A stretch of DNA of 18,189 nucleotides from CAZKDV01 sp964551645 (GTDB lineage Bacteria; Bacteroidota; Bacteroidia; Bacteroidales; DTU049). Of this stretch, positions 9,137-16,831 are shown piece by piece. The notes under the pieces are model-generated. The model saw only the letters and a program-made list of their open reading frames with translations, had not been told where the DNA came from and made no database searches. Where the stretch lies: NCBI GenBank assembly GCA_964551645.1, contig CAZKDV010000047.1, positions 1-18,189 on the forward strand. The letters run 5' to 3'. A program made the translations under genes and the position numbers. Within the stretch, counting starts at the first letter, position 1. Every line of letters starts with the position of its first letter.

Positions 9137-9711
9137 ATAGGATCGTATGGCAAACTTGCCCAAAACTTATAATCATCTCCAAGTTTTGATACTGTATATT
9201 CCCACAAAAAAGCTGAAGGAACTTTAAAAAAATCAATATTATCAGGCTCCAAAACAGCCCAATTATTTTCATCTAACTCATCTTCAAGTTGCCCAGCTTG
9301 CCAACCAGCATAACCTAAAAAAAAGCGAATATTTTGGTCGTTAAGTATTTTAAGCTCCGATAATTTATTAACAGTTTCAATATTGCCGCCCCAATATAAT
9401 CCTTCAACTATTTCTATAGAATCTTCTATTATAGCACCCAATGTATGGAGAAAATAAATACTAAACAAATTAACTGGACCACCCACAAACATATAAGGAT
9501 TAAAATCAATAACAGAAGGAAGAAAATTATTCAAATCAGTACTAATAGATTTATTTAAAACCACACCAACAGTACCTTCATGATTAGAATGTCCGATAAT
9601 CAATACCACAGAACGCTGAAAATACGGACCCTGTAATAATGGTTCTGAAATAAGTAAACTCCCTGTTCGAGGAATTATATTATTTCTTCGTATTTGATAA
9701 TTCATATTCAT
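9127..9711 (-). CDS. YqgE/AlgH family protein (DUF179)
   Basis: 194 residues, usual length for the family. Recognisable features: GSLLISEPLL 17-26, GTVGVVLNKS 46-55, FVGGPV 75-80, and FLGYAGWQAGQLEDEL 131-146, the strongest family signature. The biochemical role of YqgE/AlgH proteins is not settled; they are soluble, single-domain and widely conserved. Two ATGs are possible (9709-9711 and 9703-9705), differing by two residues. The upstream start coincides with the -33 element of the divergent promoter for the next gene, so the two genes share a very tight control region. It is convergent with ald. Confidence 0.88.
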   Translation of the reverse strand: MNMNYQIRRNNIIPRTGSLLISEPLLQGPYFQRSVVLIIGHSNHEGTVGVVLNKSISTDLNNFLPSVIDFNPYMFVGGPVNLFSIYFLHTLGAIIEDSIEIVEGLYWGGNIETVNKLSELKILNDQNIRFFLGYAGWQAGQLEDELDENNWAVLEPDNIDFFKVPSAFLWEYTVSKLGDDYKFWASLPYDPMLN

Positions 9712-9740
9712 TGTACTTTTTATATTTATTAGTACTTTTG
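9711..9740 (+). promoter_or_regulatory. Promoter TTG-N19-TACTTTTG for the murL-murD2 pair
   Basis: TTG at 9711-9713 and TACTTTTG at 9733-9740 are separated by 19 bp, a good match to the Bacteroidota sigma consensus (TTG, then TAnnTTTG). The start site would fall near 9747, about 20 nt before the ATG at 9768. This helps fix the start: a TTG-initiated longer frame beginning at 9711 would start inside the promoter. Confidence 0.6.
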
Positions 9741-9767
9741 AAGTATCAAATTTTATACCAAAATAAA

Positions 9768-11153
9768 ATGAGCTTATCTAAAAACTATGACAAATTTAAT
9801 ACTTTCAGAAATACTTATGATAGTTTCATTTATAAAAAACATAGTTTTACGCTAAATAAAAACTCACTTGAAGTTAAGTTTACTTTTACAATTGACAATG
9901 AGTTTACATTCCAGCCCAAAACAATTTTTAAAGTCTCAAATATTTCAGCTGCAATAAATACTAAGCAATTAGATTATCTTATTTTCCATCTTGGAATGGC
10001 TGAATTAATCAGTTATTGGAAAGCTATTTGCACTAAAAAAGTGATAATAAAACCTTACCAACTCGACAAAAAACAAATTGAATGGTGGAAAAAACTATAT
10101 TTTCACGGACTCGGAGAGTTTTTTTATTTGAATAGTATAGTTGCAAACATTGAAACTTTTATTGAAATTAAATCTAAAAGTCAAAACAATGCTATTCCTT
10201 GCAATTATAGTAATAAACAACAAGGAACAATAGTGCCTGTTGGAGGTGGAAAAGATTCAATTGTCAGTTTAGAGTTTTTCAAATACTTAGGTGAAGTCGT
10301 TTTCCCGATGCTCGTAAACCCAAGAGCTGCAATGACAGAAAGTGTTGATACGGCAGAAATAAACTCACCTTTTATAATTGAAAGAACTATTGATACAAAA
10401 CTGTTAGAACTAAACACTCAAGGCTTTCTGAATGGACATACTCCATTTTCCTCGATTTTGGCTTTTCAATCGCTTATTTTATCATATTTAACAGGAATAC
10501 ACAATATTGCTCTAAGCAACGAATCAAGTGCTAATGAGCCAACGATAGCAAATACAAAAATCAACCATCAATATTCAAAATCCTATGAATTTGAATCTGA
10601 TTTTAGGCAATATTCAAAACAATACTTATTAAAAGATTTTAATTATTATAGTGTATTAAGACCTTTGTCTGAATTGCAAATAGCATATATTTTATCACAA
10701 TTCCCGCAATATTTCAAAATATTTAAAAGTTGTAATGTTGGCTCAAAAAACAATATTTGGTGCTGCTCATGCTCCAAGTGCTTATTTACTGCCATAATGT
10801 TGCATGCTTTTCTGCATCCAAATGTACTTCAACAAATTTTCAAAACAAATATGTTTGACAATCCTAATTTGCTCGCTTTTTTCAATCAACTGACTGGAAT
10901 TGCAGAAGAAAAACCTTTTGAATGTGTCGGCACTATTGATGAGGTGAAAATTGCACTAAAAACTGCAATTGACAAGTATTACAAAGATGCTTCTCTACCC
11001 TATTTACTTGATTATTACAAAAAAACTGAACTTTACAAAAAATCATCTCCTATTAATATTGAAAACTTATTGTTCAACACATTTGACAATAAACATTTTT
11101 TATCACAATTTCATTATGAAAAACTTAAAGAATTTATCCAACACTTTGCTTAA
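9768..11153 (+). CDS. murL: Putative UDP-MurNAc-L-Ala-L-Glu epimerase (MurL-like)
   Basis: 461 residues from the ATG at 9768, chosen because a good promoter lies at 9711-9740. Distinctive motifs: VGGGKDS 158-164 (a PP-loop-like nucleotide site), SNESSANEPT 250-259, NHQYSKSYEFE 266-276 and WCCSCSKC 331-338. These recall MurL, which epimerises the terminal L-Glu of UDP-MurNAc-L-Ala-L-Glu to D-Glu and works with MurD2 in Xanthomonas; the assignment is from memory of the family. The next gene overlaps by 38 bp and is a MurD-type ligase, exactly the expected partner. No signal peptide or membrane segment was seen, so it is cytoplasmic. If the MurL call is wrong, it is still a PP-loop-like enzyme coupled to peptidoglycan synthesis. 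Confidence 0.7.
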   Translation: MSLSKNYDKFNTFRNTYDSFIYKKHSFTLNKNSLEVKFTFTIDNEFTFQPKTIFKVSNISAAINTKQLDYLIFHLGMAELISYWKAICTKKVIIKPYQLDKKQIEWWKKLYFHGLGEFFYLNSIVANIETFIEIKSKSQNNAIPCNYSNKQQGTIVPVGGGKDSIVSLEFFKYLGEVVFPMLVNPRAAMTESVDTAEINSPFIIERTIDTKLLELNTQGFLNGHTPFSSILAFQSLILSYLTGIHNIALSNESSANEPTIANTKINHQYSKSYEFESDFRQYSKQYLLKDFNYYSVLRPLSELQIAYILSQFPQYFKIFKSCNVGSKNNIWCCSCSKCLFTAIMLHAFLHPNVLQQIFKTNMFDNPNLLAFFNQLTGIAEEKPFECVGTIDEVKIALKTAIDKYYKDASLPYLLDYYKKTELYKKSSPINIENLLFNTFDNKHFLSQFHYEKLKEFIQHFA

Positions 11154-12495
11154 TAAAATAGAAAAATCGGCATCAATAGGAATTTTGGGATTTGGCACAG
11201 AAGGCATATCTTCACTCAAATTTATTGAAAAATATTTTACAAATAAAACAATTTGTATTGCTGATAAAAATGTACAAATTCGGGAACACAAACTACTCAA
11301 AAATAATAAATACAAACTTTTTTTGGGTAATGAATGGATAAATATTTTTCAAAATACTACTTTTATAATAGTCTCTCCAGGTGTTCCTTTATTTGGGATT
11401 GAAATACCAAAAGAAGTTATGGTTTCTTCGCAAACAGATATTATACTTTCTTGTTTTGGGCATAAAATTATAGGAATAAGCGGAACAAAAGGAAAAAGCA
11501 CATCTTCGTCTTTATTACAGTATTTGTTAAAAACTGTTTATGATAATGTTCCATTGGCAGGAAATATCGGAATTCCGCCATTAGATGTATTTGAGCAAGT
11601 TGCCGAATCACAATATGCAGTTTTTGAAATCTCATCACACCAACTACAACATATTAAAACATCTCCACACATTGCATTAATGTTAAATATTTATGAAGAA
11701 CATTTAGATTACTATCCTGATTATGATACTTATGCAAAAACAAAGTTGAAAATATACGAATTTCAAAATGAAAATGATATTGCAATTGTGAATAATGATA
11801 TTGAATCTCTTAATAATTTTGAAGTTCAATATAAGAGTCAAAAATTCACATACTCTTTAAACAAGCAAAATTCTAATGCCTACATTGATGACAATCAAAT
11901 ATTTATTTCCAAAGAAAATATTTCACAAGCAATTATTTCAACTAATGAAATTAGTTTAAAAGGGACACACAATCACTCAAACTGTTTAGCTATTGCCCTA
12001 ATTGCTAACATTATCGGCATTAATTCAAATATTATCAAAAATGCTTTAAGCACCTTCAAATCTTTGCCTCACAGATTAGAGCCTATAACATGCAAAAATG
12101 GCAAGTTTTTTTACAATGACAGTATTTCGACAATTCCAGAATCTACCATACACGCTGTAAAATCATTATCACCTATTCAAACACTTATTGTTGGCGGAAT
12201 GAATAGACATATTAATTATGACAACTTTTGTGAAGAATTAGTAAATCTGCAAGTTGAGAATATCATTTTATACGGAGAAGTCGGGCATTTGATACTCAAT
12301 ATATTAGATAAACTTAACGCCAAAATAAACTATATCTACAAAAAAGACTTTAGCGAATGTGTTCATTTAGCCATTGACTTAACTAGCGTAGGGCAAATAT
12401 GTTTGCTTTCGCCTGCTGCATCAAGCTATGATCAATTTCAAAATTTTGAAAAAAGAGGCGAAAAATTCAAAGAAATAATATTATCTCATTGTTAA
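11116..12495 (+). CDS. murD2: MurD-type ligase, probably MurD2 (UDP-MurNAc-L-Ala--L-Glu ligase)
   Basis: 459 residues from the ATG at 11116. A longer frame back to 10969 lies within murL and adds no family sequence. Mur ligase order: N-terminal Rossmann-like GILGFGTEG 22-30, ATP loop GISGTKGKSTS 120-130, AGNIG 148-152, EISSHQL 171-177, NIYEEHLDYY 191-200, LPHRLEP 317-323, NDSISTIPEST 334-344 and LSPAASSYDQF 431-441. The ligase joins an amino acid to UDP-MurNAc-L-Ala using ATP. Standard MurD takes D-Glu; MurD2 takes L-Glu and relies on MurL. The overlap with a MurL-like gene, and the lack of other division or cell-wall genes nearby, favours MurD2. Specificity cannot be read from sequence with certainty. 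Confidence 0.8.
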   Translation: MKNLKNLSNTLLNKIEKSASIGILGFGTEGISSLKFIEKYFTNKTICIADKNVQIREHKLLKNNKYKLFLGNEWINIFQNTTFIIVSPGVPLFGIEIPKEVMVSSQTDIILSCFGHKIIGISGTKGKSTSSSLLQYLLKTVYDNVPLAGNIGIPPLDVFEQVAESQYAVFEISSHQLQHIKTSPHIALMLNIYEEHLDYYPDYDTYAKTKLKIYEFQNENDIAIVNNDIESLNNFEVQYKSQKFTYSLNKQNSNAYIDDNQIFISKENISQAIISTNEISLKGTHNHSNCLAIALIANIIGINSNIIKNALSTFKSLPHRLEPITCKNGKFFYNDSISTIPESTIHAVKSLSPIQTLIVGGMNRHINYDNFCEELVNLQVENIILYGEVGHLILNILDKLNAKINYIYKKDFSECVHLAIDLTSVGQICLLSPAASSYDQFQNFEKRGEKFKEIILSHC

Positions 12496-12505
12496 TAGCA
12501 AAATG

Positions 12506-13303
12506 CTACTGACACGAATTTAATATTACTTCAGCAATAGTTTCAAATGCTTTTACAACTTCTTTGTTTGGCTGATTGAAAACAGTCAGTCCTTTTTCGG
12601 CAGTTTCTCCAACTTCCATAACTAAAGGAATTTGTGCAAGCAATTTAGTGTTCAATTCGCCAGCCATAAGTTTTCCTCCATCTTTCCCAAAAATATAATA
12701 TTTTTCATCAGTATGCTGACTTGGAGTAAACCATGACATATTTTCAATAACTCCTAAAAGTGGAACATTCAGTTCTGGATTCAAAAACATTGACACCGCC
12801 TTTCGAGCATCATTAACAGCAATTTCTTGCGGTGTAATAACTATAATAGTTCCCTTAACATCAAGTTTTTGTATAGTTGTTAGCTGAATATCTCCTGTTC
12901 CCGGAGGAAAATCAACTATCATATAATCTATTTCTCCCCACATTGTGTTTTCAAATAATTGTGTCATTGCACTTGCAGCCATAGGTCCACGCCAAATTAA
13001 GCCTTGATCCTTATCAACAAAGAAGCCAATAGACATAATTTTAACTCCATATTTTTCAATAGGGAACATATATTCTTTATCACCAAGAACAGTTGTATCA
13101 ACTATATTTTGCTCAACGCCAAACATACGCGGAATAGATGGACCGTAAATATCTGCATCAACTAAAGCTACTTTACGACCTTGACGAGCTAAGGCAACAG
13201 CAAGGTTTGCAGATACTGTTGACTTCCCAACTCCACCCTTGCCCGATGCAATAACAATTACATTTTTCACATCGGGCAATTGAATTTTTTCAAATACATT
13301 CAT
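12506..13303 (-). CDS. Mrp/ApbC/Nbp35-family P-loop ATPase, short form
   Basis: 265 residues. Deviant Walker A GKGGVGKST 21-29, VDADIYGPSIPRMFG 48-62, IWRGPM 103-108 and DFPPGTGD 131-138 are the hallmarks of Mrp/Nbp35 iron-sulfur carrier ATPases. The usual Bacteroidota Mrp is about 100 residues longer, with an N-terminal DUF59 (FSCA) domain; here the protein starts directly before the P-loop, and no DUF59 gene is adjacent. The C-terminal CxxC that holds the bridging cluster in Nbp35/ApbC is also absent; the only cysteine is C264. It may need a separate partner or serve a related but distinct role. It follows the gamma-lyase gene by 14 bp and is likely in one operon with it. Confidence 0.85.
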   Translation of the reverse strand: MNVFEKIQLPDVKNVIVIASGKGGVGKSTVSANLAVALARQGRKVALVDADIYGPSIPRMFGVEQNIVDTTVLGDKEYMFPIEKYGVKIMSIGFFVDKDQGLIWRGPMAASAMTQLFENTMWGEIDYMIVDFPPGTGDIQLTTIQKLDVKGTIIVITPQEIAVNDARKAVSMFLNPELNVPLLGVIENMSWFTPSQHTDEKYYIFGKDGGKLMAGELNTKLLAQIPLVMEVGETAEKGLTVFNQPNKEVVKAFETIAEVILNSCQ

Positions 13304-13317
13304 TTTTTTAAGAATAT

Positions 13318-14499
13318 TTATAAAATTGACAATGCCTGTTCTAAATCTTCAATAATATCATCTACATCTTCAATACCAACAGAAAAACGCACTAAATCAT
13401 CTGTAATGCCAGCTGCTATCTTTCCTTCTGGGCTAACTGCTGCATGTGTCATTGATGCTGGATGCTGAATAAGTGTTTCAACTCCGCCAAGAGATACAGC
13501 CAAAATAGCTAACTTAACATTATCCATCATCTTTTTGCCTGCTTCAAAACCACCTTTCAAGCCAAAACTCATCATTGAACCGAAGCCACTCATTTGTTTT
13601 TTAGCTAGTTCATGTTGCGGATGTGATTCTAAACCAGGATATTTTATCCAAGATACTTGTGGATGGTTTTGCAAAAATTTTGCAACTTTCATAGCATTTT
13701 CTTGTGCCCTTTCAACTCTGATAGCCAAAGTTTTAACACCTCTTAAAACCATAAATGCTTGAGTTGGATCCATATTGCAACCCATATATGCCATGCAATG
13801 TCTTATTTTTGTATAAGATTCTTGTTCTTTTGTTACAACTATACCACCAACAATATCAGCATGTCCGTTAATAAACTTGGTAATTGAATGTAAAACAACA
13901 TCAGCACCTAAATCCAATGGTTTTTGTAAATGTGGTGAAGAAAATGTATTGTCAATCACCAAAAGTATATTATGTTTTTTTGCAATAGCTGCACATGCTT
14001 TGATATCGGTAATTTCCATAGTTGGATTTGCCGGAGTTTCGATATATATTATTTTCGTATTAGGCTTAATAGCTTTTTCAACATTTTCAACATTAGATGA
14101 TTTAACAAATGTTGTTTCAACACCGAAACGAGAAAAATCTTCTTCTAAAACTACTCTAGCACAACCATAAATAGCATCTGTACTAACAATATGGCTTCCG
14201 GCTCCAAGATATGCCATAAAAACTGAAGTAATGGCACCCATACCTGAACTTGTGGCAATTCCGTCATATCCATTTTCTAATTCCGCTATATTTTGTTCAA
14301 ATGCTCTAATTGTCGGATTAGCAATTCGCGTGTAAATATATCCATCGCTTTGCCCTGCAAAACAATCTGCTCCGTGTTGAGCGTTTTTAAATTGGAATGT
14401 TGATGTTTGGTAAATTGGAACTGTTGCACTACCAAATTCATCTTTAAATGCACCTGCATGAATAAGTTTTGTGTTAAATTTTTTGTTTCGTGTATTCAT
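13318..14499 (-). CDS. PLP-dependent methionine gamma-lyase-like enzyme (Cys/Met metabolism family)
   Basis: 393 residues, full length for the cystathionine gamma-synthase/lyase family. PLP lysine K208 in HSITKFINGH, D183 in VIDNTFSSPH, and YTR 56-58 for the neighbouring subunit's phosphate contact. Y111-G-C113 corresponds to Tyr114/Cys116 of Pseudomonas methionine gamma-lyase; the cysteine is a mark of that enzyme rather than of cystathionine lyases. However the Lys-Asp pair near position 240 of the Pseudomonas enzyme is replaced (AYMGCNMDP 237-245), so substrate range may differ. Expected reaction: L-methionine to 2-oxobutyrate, methanethiol and ammonia, or homocysteine/cysteine desulfuration. 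It lies between a DUF1847 gene (32 bp upstream) and mrp, suggesting a sulfur or iron-sulfur theme. Confidence 0.8.
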   Translation of the reverse strand: MNTRNKKFNTKLIHAGAFKDEFGSATVPIYQTSTFQFKNAQHGADCFAGQSDGYIYTRIANPTIRAFEQNIAELENGYDGIATSSGMGAITSVFMAYLGAGSHIVSTDAIYGCARVVLEEDFSRFGVETTFVKSSNVENVEKAIKPNTKIIYIETPANPTMEITDIKACAAIAKKHNILLVIDNTFSSPHLQKPLDLGADVVLHSITKFINGHADIVGGIVVTKEQESYTKIRHCMAYMGCNMDPTQAFMVLRGVKTLAIRVERAQENAMKVAKFLQNHPQVSWIKYPGLESHPQHELAKKQMSGFGSMMSFGLKGGFEAGKKMMDNVKLAILAVSLGGVETLIQHPASMTHAAVSPEGKIAAGITDDLVRFSVGIEDVDDIIEDLEQALSIL

Positions 14500-14531
14500 T
14501 TTTTTAATTGATTAAGTTATTAATATAAATT

Positions 14532-15125
14532 TTAGTTATTAGTTATTTTTTTCATAAGATATTGCGAATATAAAGATACTGCCGGATTATGCCCTGTAAG
14601 TCTATCCTTAACAATAAAAGTAGTTACAGGTGCAGAAGAATATTTTGTAAATAACATATCGTGTCCAACACACAAGCCAACAATTATGTTCATGTCTGTT
14701 TGCAAATCATTAAGTACCATTGCTTGACCGATAGGATTACAAATTGCTTCGTATCTATGGTCGTCTATTTGAAGTAATTGCATTTGTTTCTTGTCTATTC
14801 CTGAAAACTTACAACATATCGAATTTACTGCAAATGTTTTCTCCAAAACACCTTTGAGCAACTTGGCTTCTTTTATTAAACCTATGCAATGTGCAATTCC
14901 AATACTTTTATAGCCCATTTGTTGTGCAAACTTAATAATTTCTTCTAATCTCGTCAATTTCATATACGATCTAGCCTCAACATTACTCGAAATGTTCATT
15001 ATTTTATTGTTTTCGCTCAAATTATATTCGGCAATAGATTTGTCAATATAATCGCTAAAATCGTAAGCCTGCGAACAGCCATTACCTTGATAACATAATT
15101 GAGAAATACAGTCTGCACAGTTCAT
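14532..15125 (-). CDS. DUF1847 family cysteine-rich protein
   Basis: 197 residues resembling the DUF1847 family of predicted metal-binding proteins. Four cysteines crowd the N-terminus (C3, C6, C11, C17; C-x2-C-x4-C-x5-C), suggesting a zinc or Fe-S site. More sit in the body: C80 (IGIAHCIG), C104/C105, C129 (CNPIGQA) and C152 (GLCVGHD). No signal peptide. Function of the family is unknown. Being first in a run with a methionine/cysteine lyase and an Mrp ATPase, it may handle sulfur or a metal, but this is inference only. Confidence 0.78.
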   Translation of the reverse strand: MNCADCISQLCYQGNGCSQAYDFSDYIDKSIAEYNLSENNKIMNISSNVEARSYMKLTRLEEIIKFAQQMGYKSIGIAHCIGLIKEAKLLKGVLEKTFAVNSICCKFSGIDKKQMQLLQIDDHRYEAICNPIGQAMVLNDLQTDMNIIVGLCVGHDMLFTKYSSAPVTTFIVKDRLTGHNPAVSLYSQYLMKKITNN

Positions 15126-15532
15126 AAAAACACTCGCTTTCGCTTTATATACTTGCTATTTGCTTAAATTAGCTTCATTAAATTAAAAAACAGTACAAAA
15201 CTAACTAAAATAATTAAAACCAAAAGGAAACGAACTACTTTATTTACAAATATCTGCTTAAACATGCCAATAATCATTTTTCAATGAAAAACGATATGTA
15301 AAGTCAATAAATTAATCCGCTGTGCATTTGGAAAAACAAATACAAAAATTGCTCAATTTCACGAAGAAATTCGGATATTCATCAGATTCGAGTAATTTGA
15401 GCTTATTGCTATGAACTTTTGCGAAGCGGAATTGTCTTTGAACGGCGGCAGGTTGACTTGCAGAGGTTTGCAAATAGGCTTAAAATCAAGGTTTGGTCAT
15501 TAAATACTTTTTTTCAAGTAATTAAAACTCTT
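15126..15532. other. Intergenic region beyond the reverse transcriptase
   Basis: 407 bp holding the likely promoter of the DUF1847 gene (listed separately). The stretch about 15410-15490 is visibly richer in G and C than its surroundings (GAACGGCGGCAGG and similar) but has no ORF. It could be a decayed element or the outer border of the retroelement. No clear terminator for the reverse transcriptase gene was found. Confidence 0.45.
15196..15223 (-). promoter_or_regulatory. Possible promoter for the DUF1847-lyase-mrp run
   Basis: On the minus strand TAGTTTTG (15203-15196) fits TAnnTTTG, and TTG (15223-15221) lies 17 bp upstream, slightly shorter than usual. The leader to the ATG at 15125 would be about 65 nt. 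Confidence 0.4.
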
Positions 15533-16828
15533 TTATTGCTTTTTAAAAAAATACTTTGATTTAAGCACAAATTTAGAAAGCTCTCCAGTTGTAAAAGCGT
15601 AATTCCACCACCATGCAGAAAGTTTTTTATTTACCATTCTTTTTCTGAGACTATAGGTTTTGTAATGTTTTATTATTCCCAGATACGAATTCATACTGCT
15701 TAAAAAGGCTTTTTGTTCTTCTTTGCTAGGTTTATGATTTCTGGCTATTTTATTCTGTTTTTCTATGGCAGTGAAAAAATTACCTTTAGTGCGATTGGCG
15801 ATGTATATCCTATGAGGTTTTATTACAGCTCCCAAAAACTTGACACCTCTAGAGTAATGTTGTAGAAATATTTTATTGGGATGCAATTCAAGGAAAAGAT
15901 TCTCATTTAAGTAAGTTTTTATTTTAGGAATTAACCATTTTAAAAACTCTTTGTCGTTATGAACAACATAAAAATCATCCACATATCTGCCATAGTATTT
16001 GCAACCTTGTTTGTGATGTAACCAATGGTCAAATTCATTCAGATATATGTTGCTGAAAAGTTGTGATGTCAGATTACCAATAGGCAAACCACAACCGTCT
16101 TCAGAATGAAAAAGACTCTTTGAGGGTGGCAAACCATCCCAGTTTTTTATACTGCCTTTTAGCAAGTAATTGTCAACAGGATTATTGAATATTATTTTTT
16201 CGAGAAGATAATACACAGTTTGAAAATCGAATGTTTGTTGCCATGTTAAAAAAGAACCATCAATTTGCTTGAATTTTCGTTCACGGAATTTGTCAAGAAT
16301 ATGTATAGTTTTCTCAAATAGCAATTGGCGGTTAATAGCCATGAAATATCCTTTAATATCAAGTTTAAGAATATAGCAGTCTTTTTGATAATTATTAGAA
16401 CATGCTTTAATAAAATGATTTACTCGTTTTATACCGTAACTAGTACCTTTCCCTTTACGGCAACTATAACTGTCGTTGATAAAAACACGTTCAAAAATTG
16501 GACTGATATAGTTATACACCAGGTGATGCACAATCCTGTCGGAAAAATGAGCTGCAAATATTTCACGCTGAACAGGTGAATAGTTTATGAAACAAACAGA
16601 TTGCTTTATTTCATAAGTTCTGTTGATAATATTTTTATAGAGTTCAAATAAATGACTTTCATAATAGCGTTCAAATAATAAAGCCGATTTGGTATTTCGT
16701 TTGTTTTGACGGGCATCGAAATAAGCTAAAAACAAATCGTAAAGCAATTGTTTCTTAAGGTCGAATTGTATGTTTGGTGATATTTTTTCTTTTTCATTAT
16801 AGGTATCGTTGAATAAATTGAGCTGCAT
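15533..16828 (-). CDS. DGR reverse transcriptase
   Basis: 431 residues, intact. Palm motifs in order: LKLDIKGYF 154-162 (motif A, D157), GLPIGNLTSQLFSN 247-260 (motif B) and YGRYVDDFYVV 279-289 (motif C, catalytic YVDD), then GVKFLGAVI 328-336. IGNLTSQ fits the [ILV]GxxxSQ form typical of diversity-generating retroelement enzymes, where group II intron and retron enzymes usually have QGxxxSP. There is no maturase or endonuclease domain, in line with DGR enzymes. It copies the TR RNA immediately upstream into cDNA with errors at template adenines; the TR/VR pattern in this window shows this has happened. The start codon lies directly after a U8 tract that ends the TR-enclosing stem, so its translation may be affected by that structure. 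Confidence 0.96.
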   Translation of the reverse strand: MQLNLFNDTYNEKEKISPNIQFDLKKQLLYDLFLAYFDARQNKRNTKSALLFERYYESHLFELYKNIINRTYEIKQSVCFINYSPVQREIFAAHFSDRIVHHLVYNYISPIFERVFINDSYSCRKGKGTSYGIKRVNHFIKACSNNYQKDCYILKLDIKGYFMAINRQLLFEKTIHILDKFRERKFKQIDGSFLTWQQTFDFQTVYYLLEKIIFNNPVDNYLLKGSIKNWDGLPPSKSLFHSEDGCGLPIGNLTSQLFSNIYLNEFDHWLHHKQGCKYYGRYVDDFYVVHNDKEFLKWLIPKIKTYLNENLFLELHPNKIFLQHYSRGVKFLGAVIKPHRIYIANRTKGNFFTAIEKQNKIARNHKPSKEEQKAFLSSMNSYLGIIKHYKTYSLRKRMVNKKLSAWWWNYAFTTGELSKFVLKSKYFFKKQ

Positions 16829-16831
16829 AAA

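Noticed and set aside
12496..12508. Hairpin between the convergent murD2 and mrp stops (TAGCA-AAA-TGCTA)
   Set aside because: Only 5 bp with a 3-nt loop and no T-run; too weak to call as a terminator.
13280..14170. Plus-strand ORFs opposite the lyase gene
   Set aside because: Antisense shadows of a well-supported gene.
15533..16828. Group II intron or retron reverse transcriptase
   Set aside because: No maturase or endonuclease domain and no intron RNA signature; the IGNLTSQ motif, adjacent Avd-like gene and TR/VR pair show a DGR.
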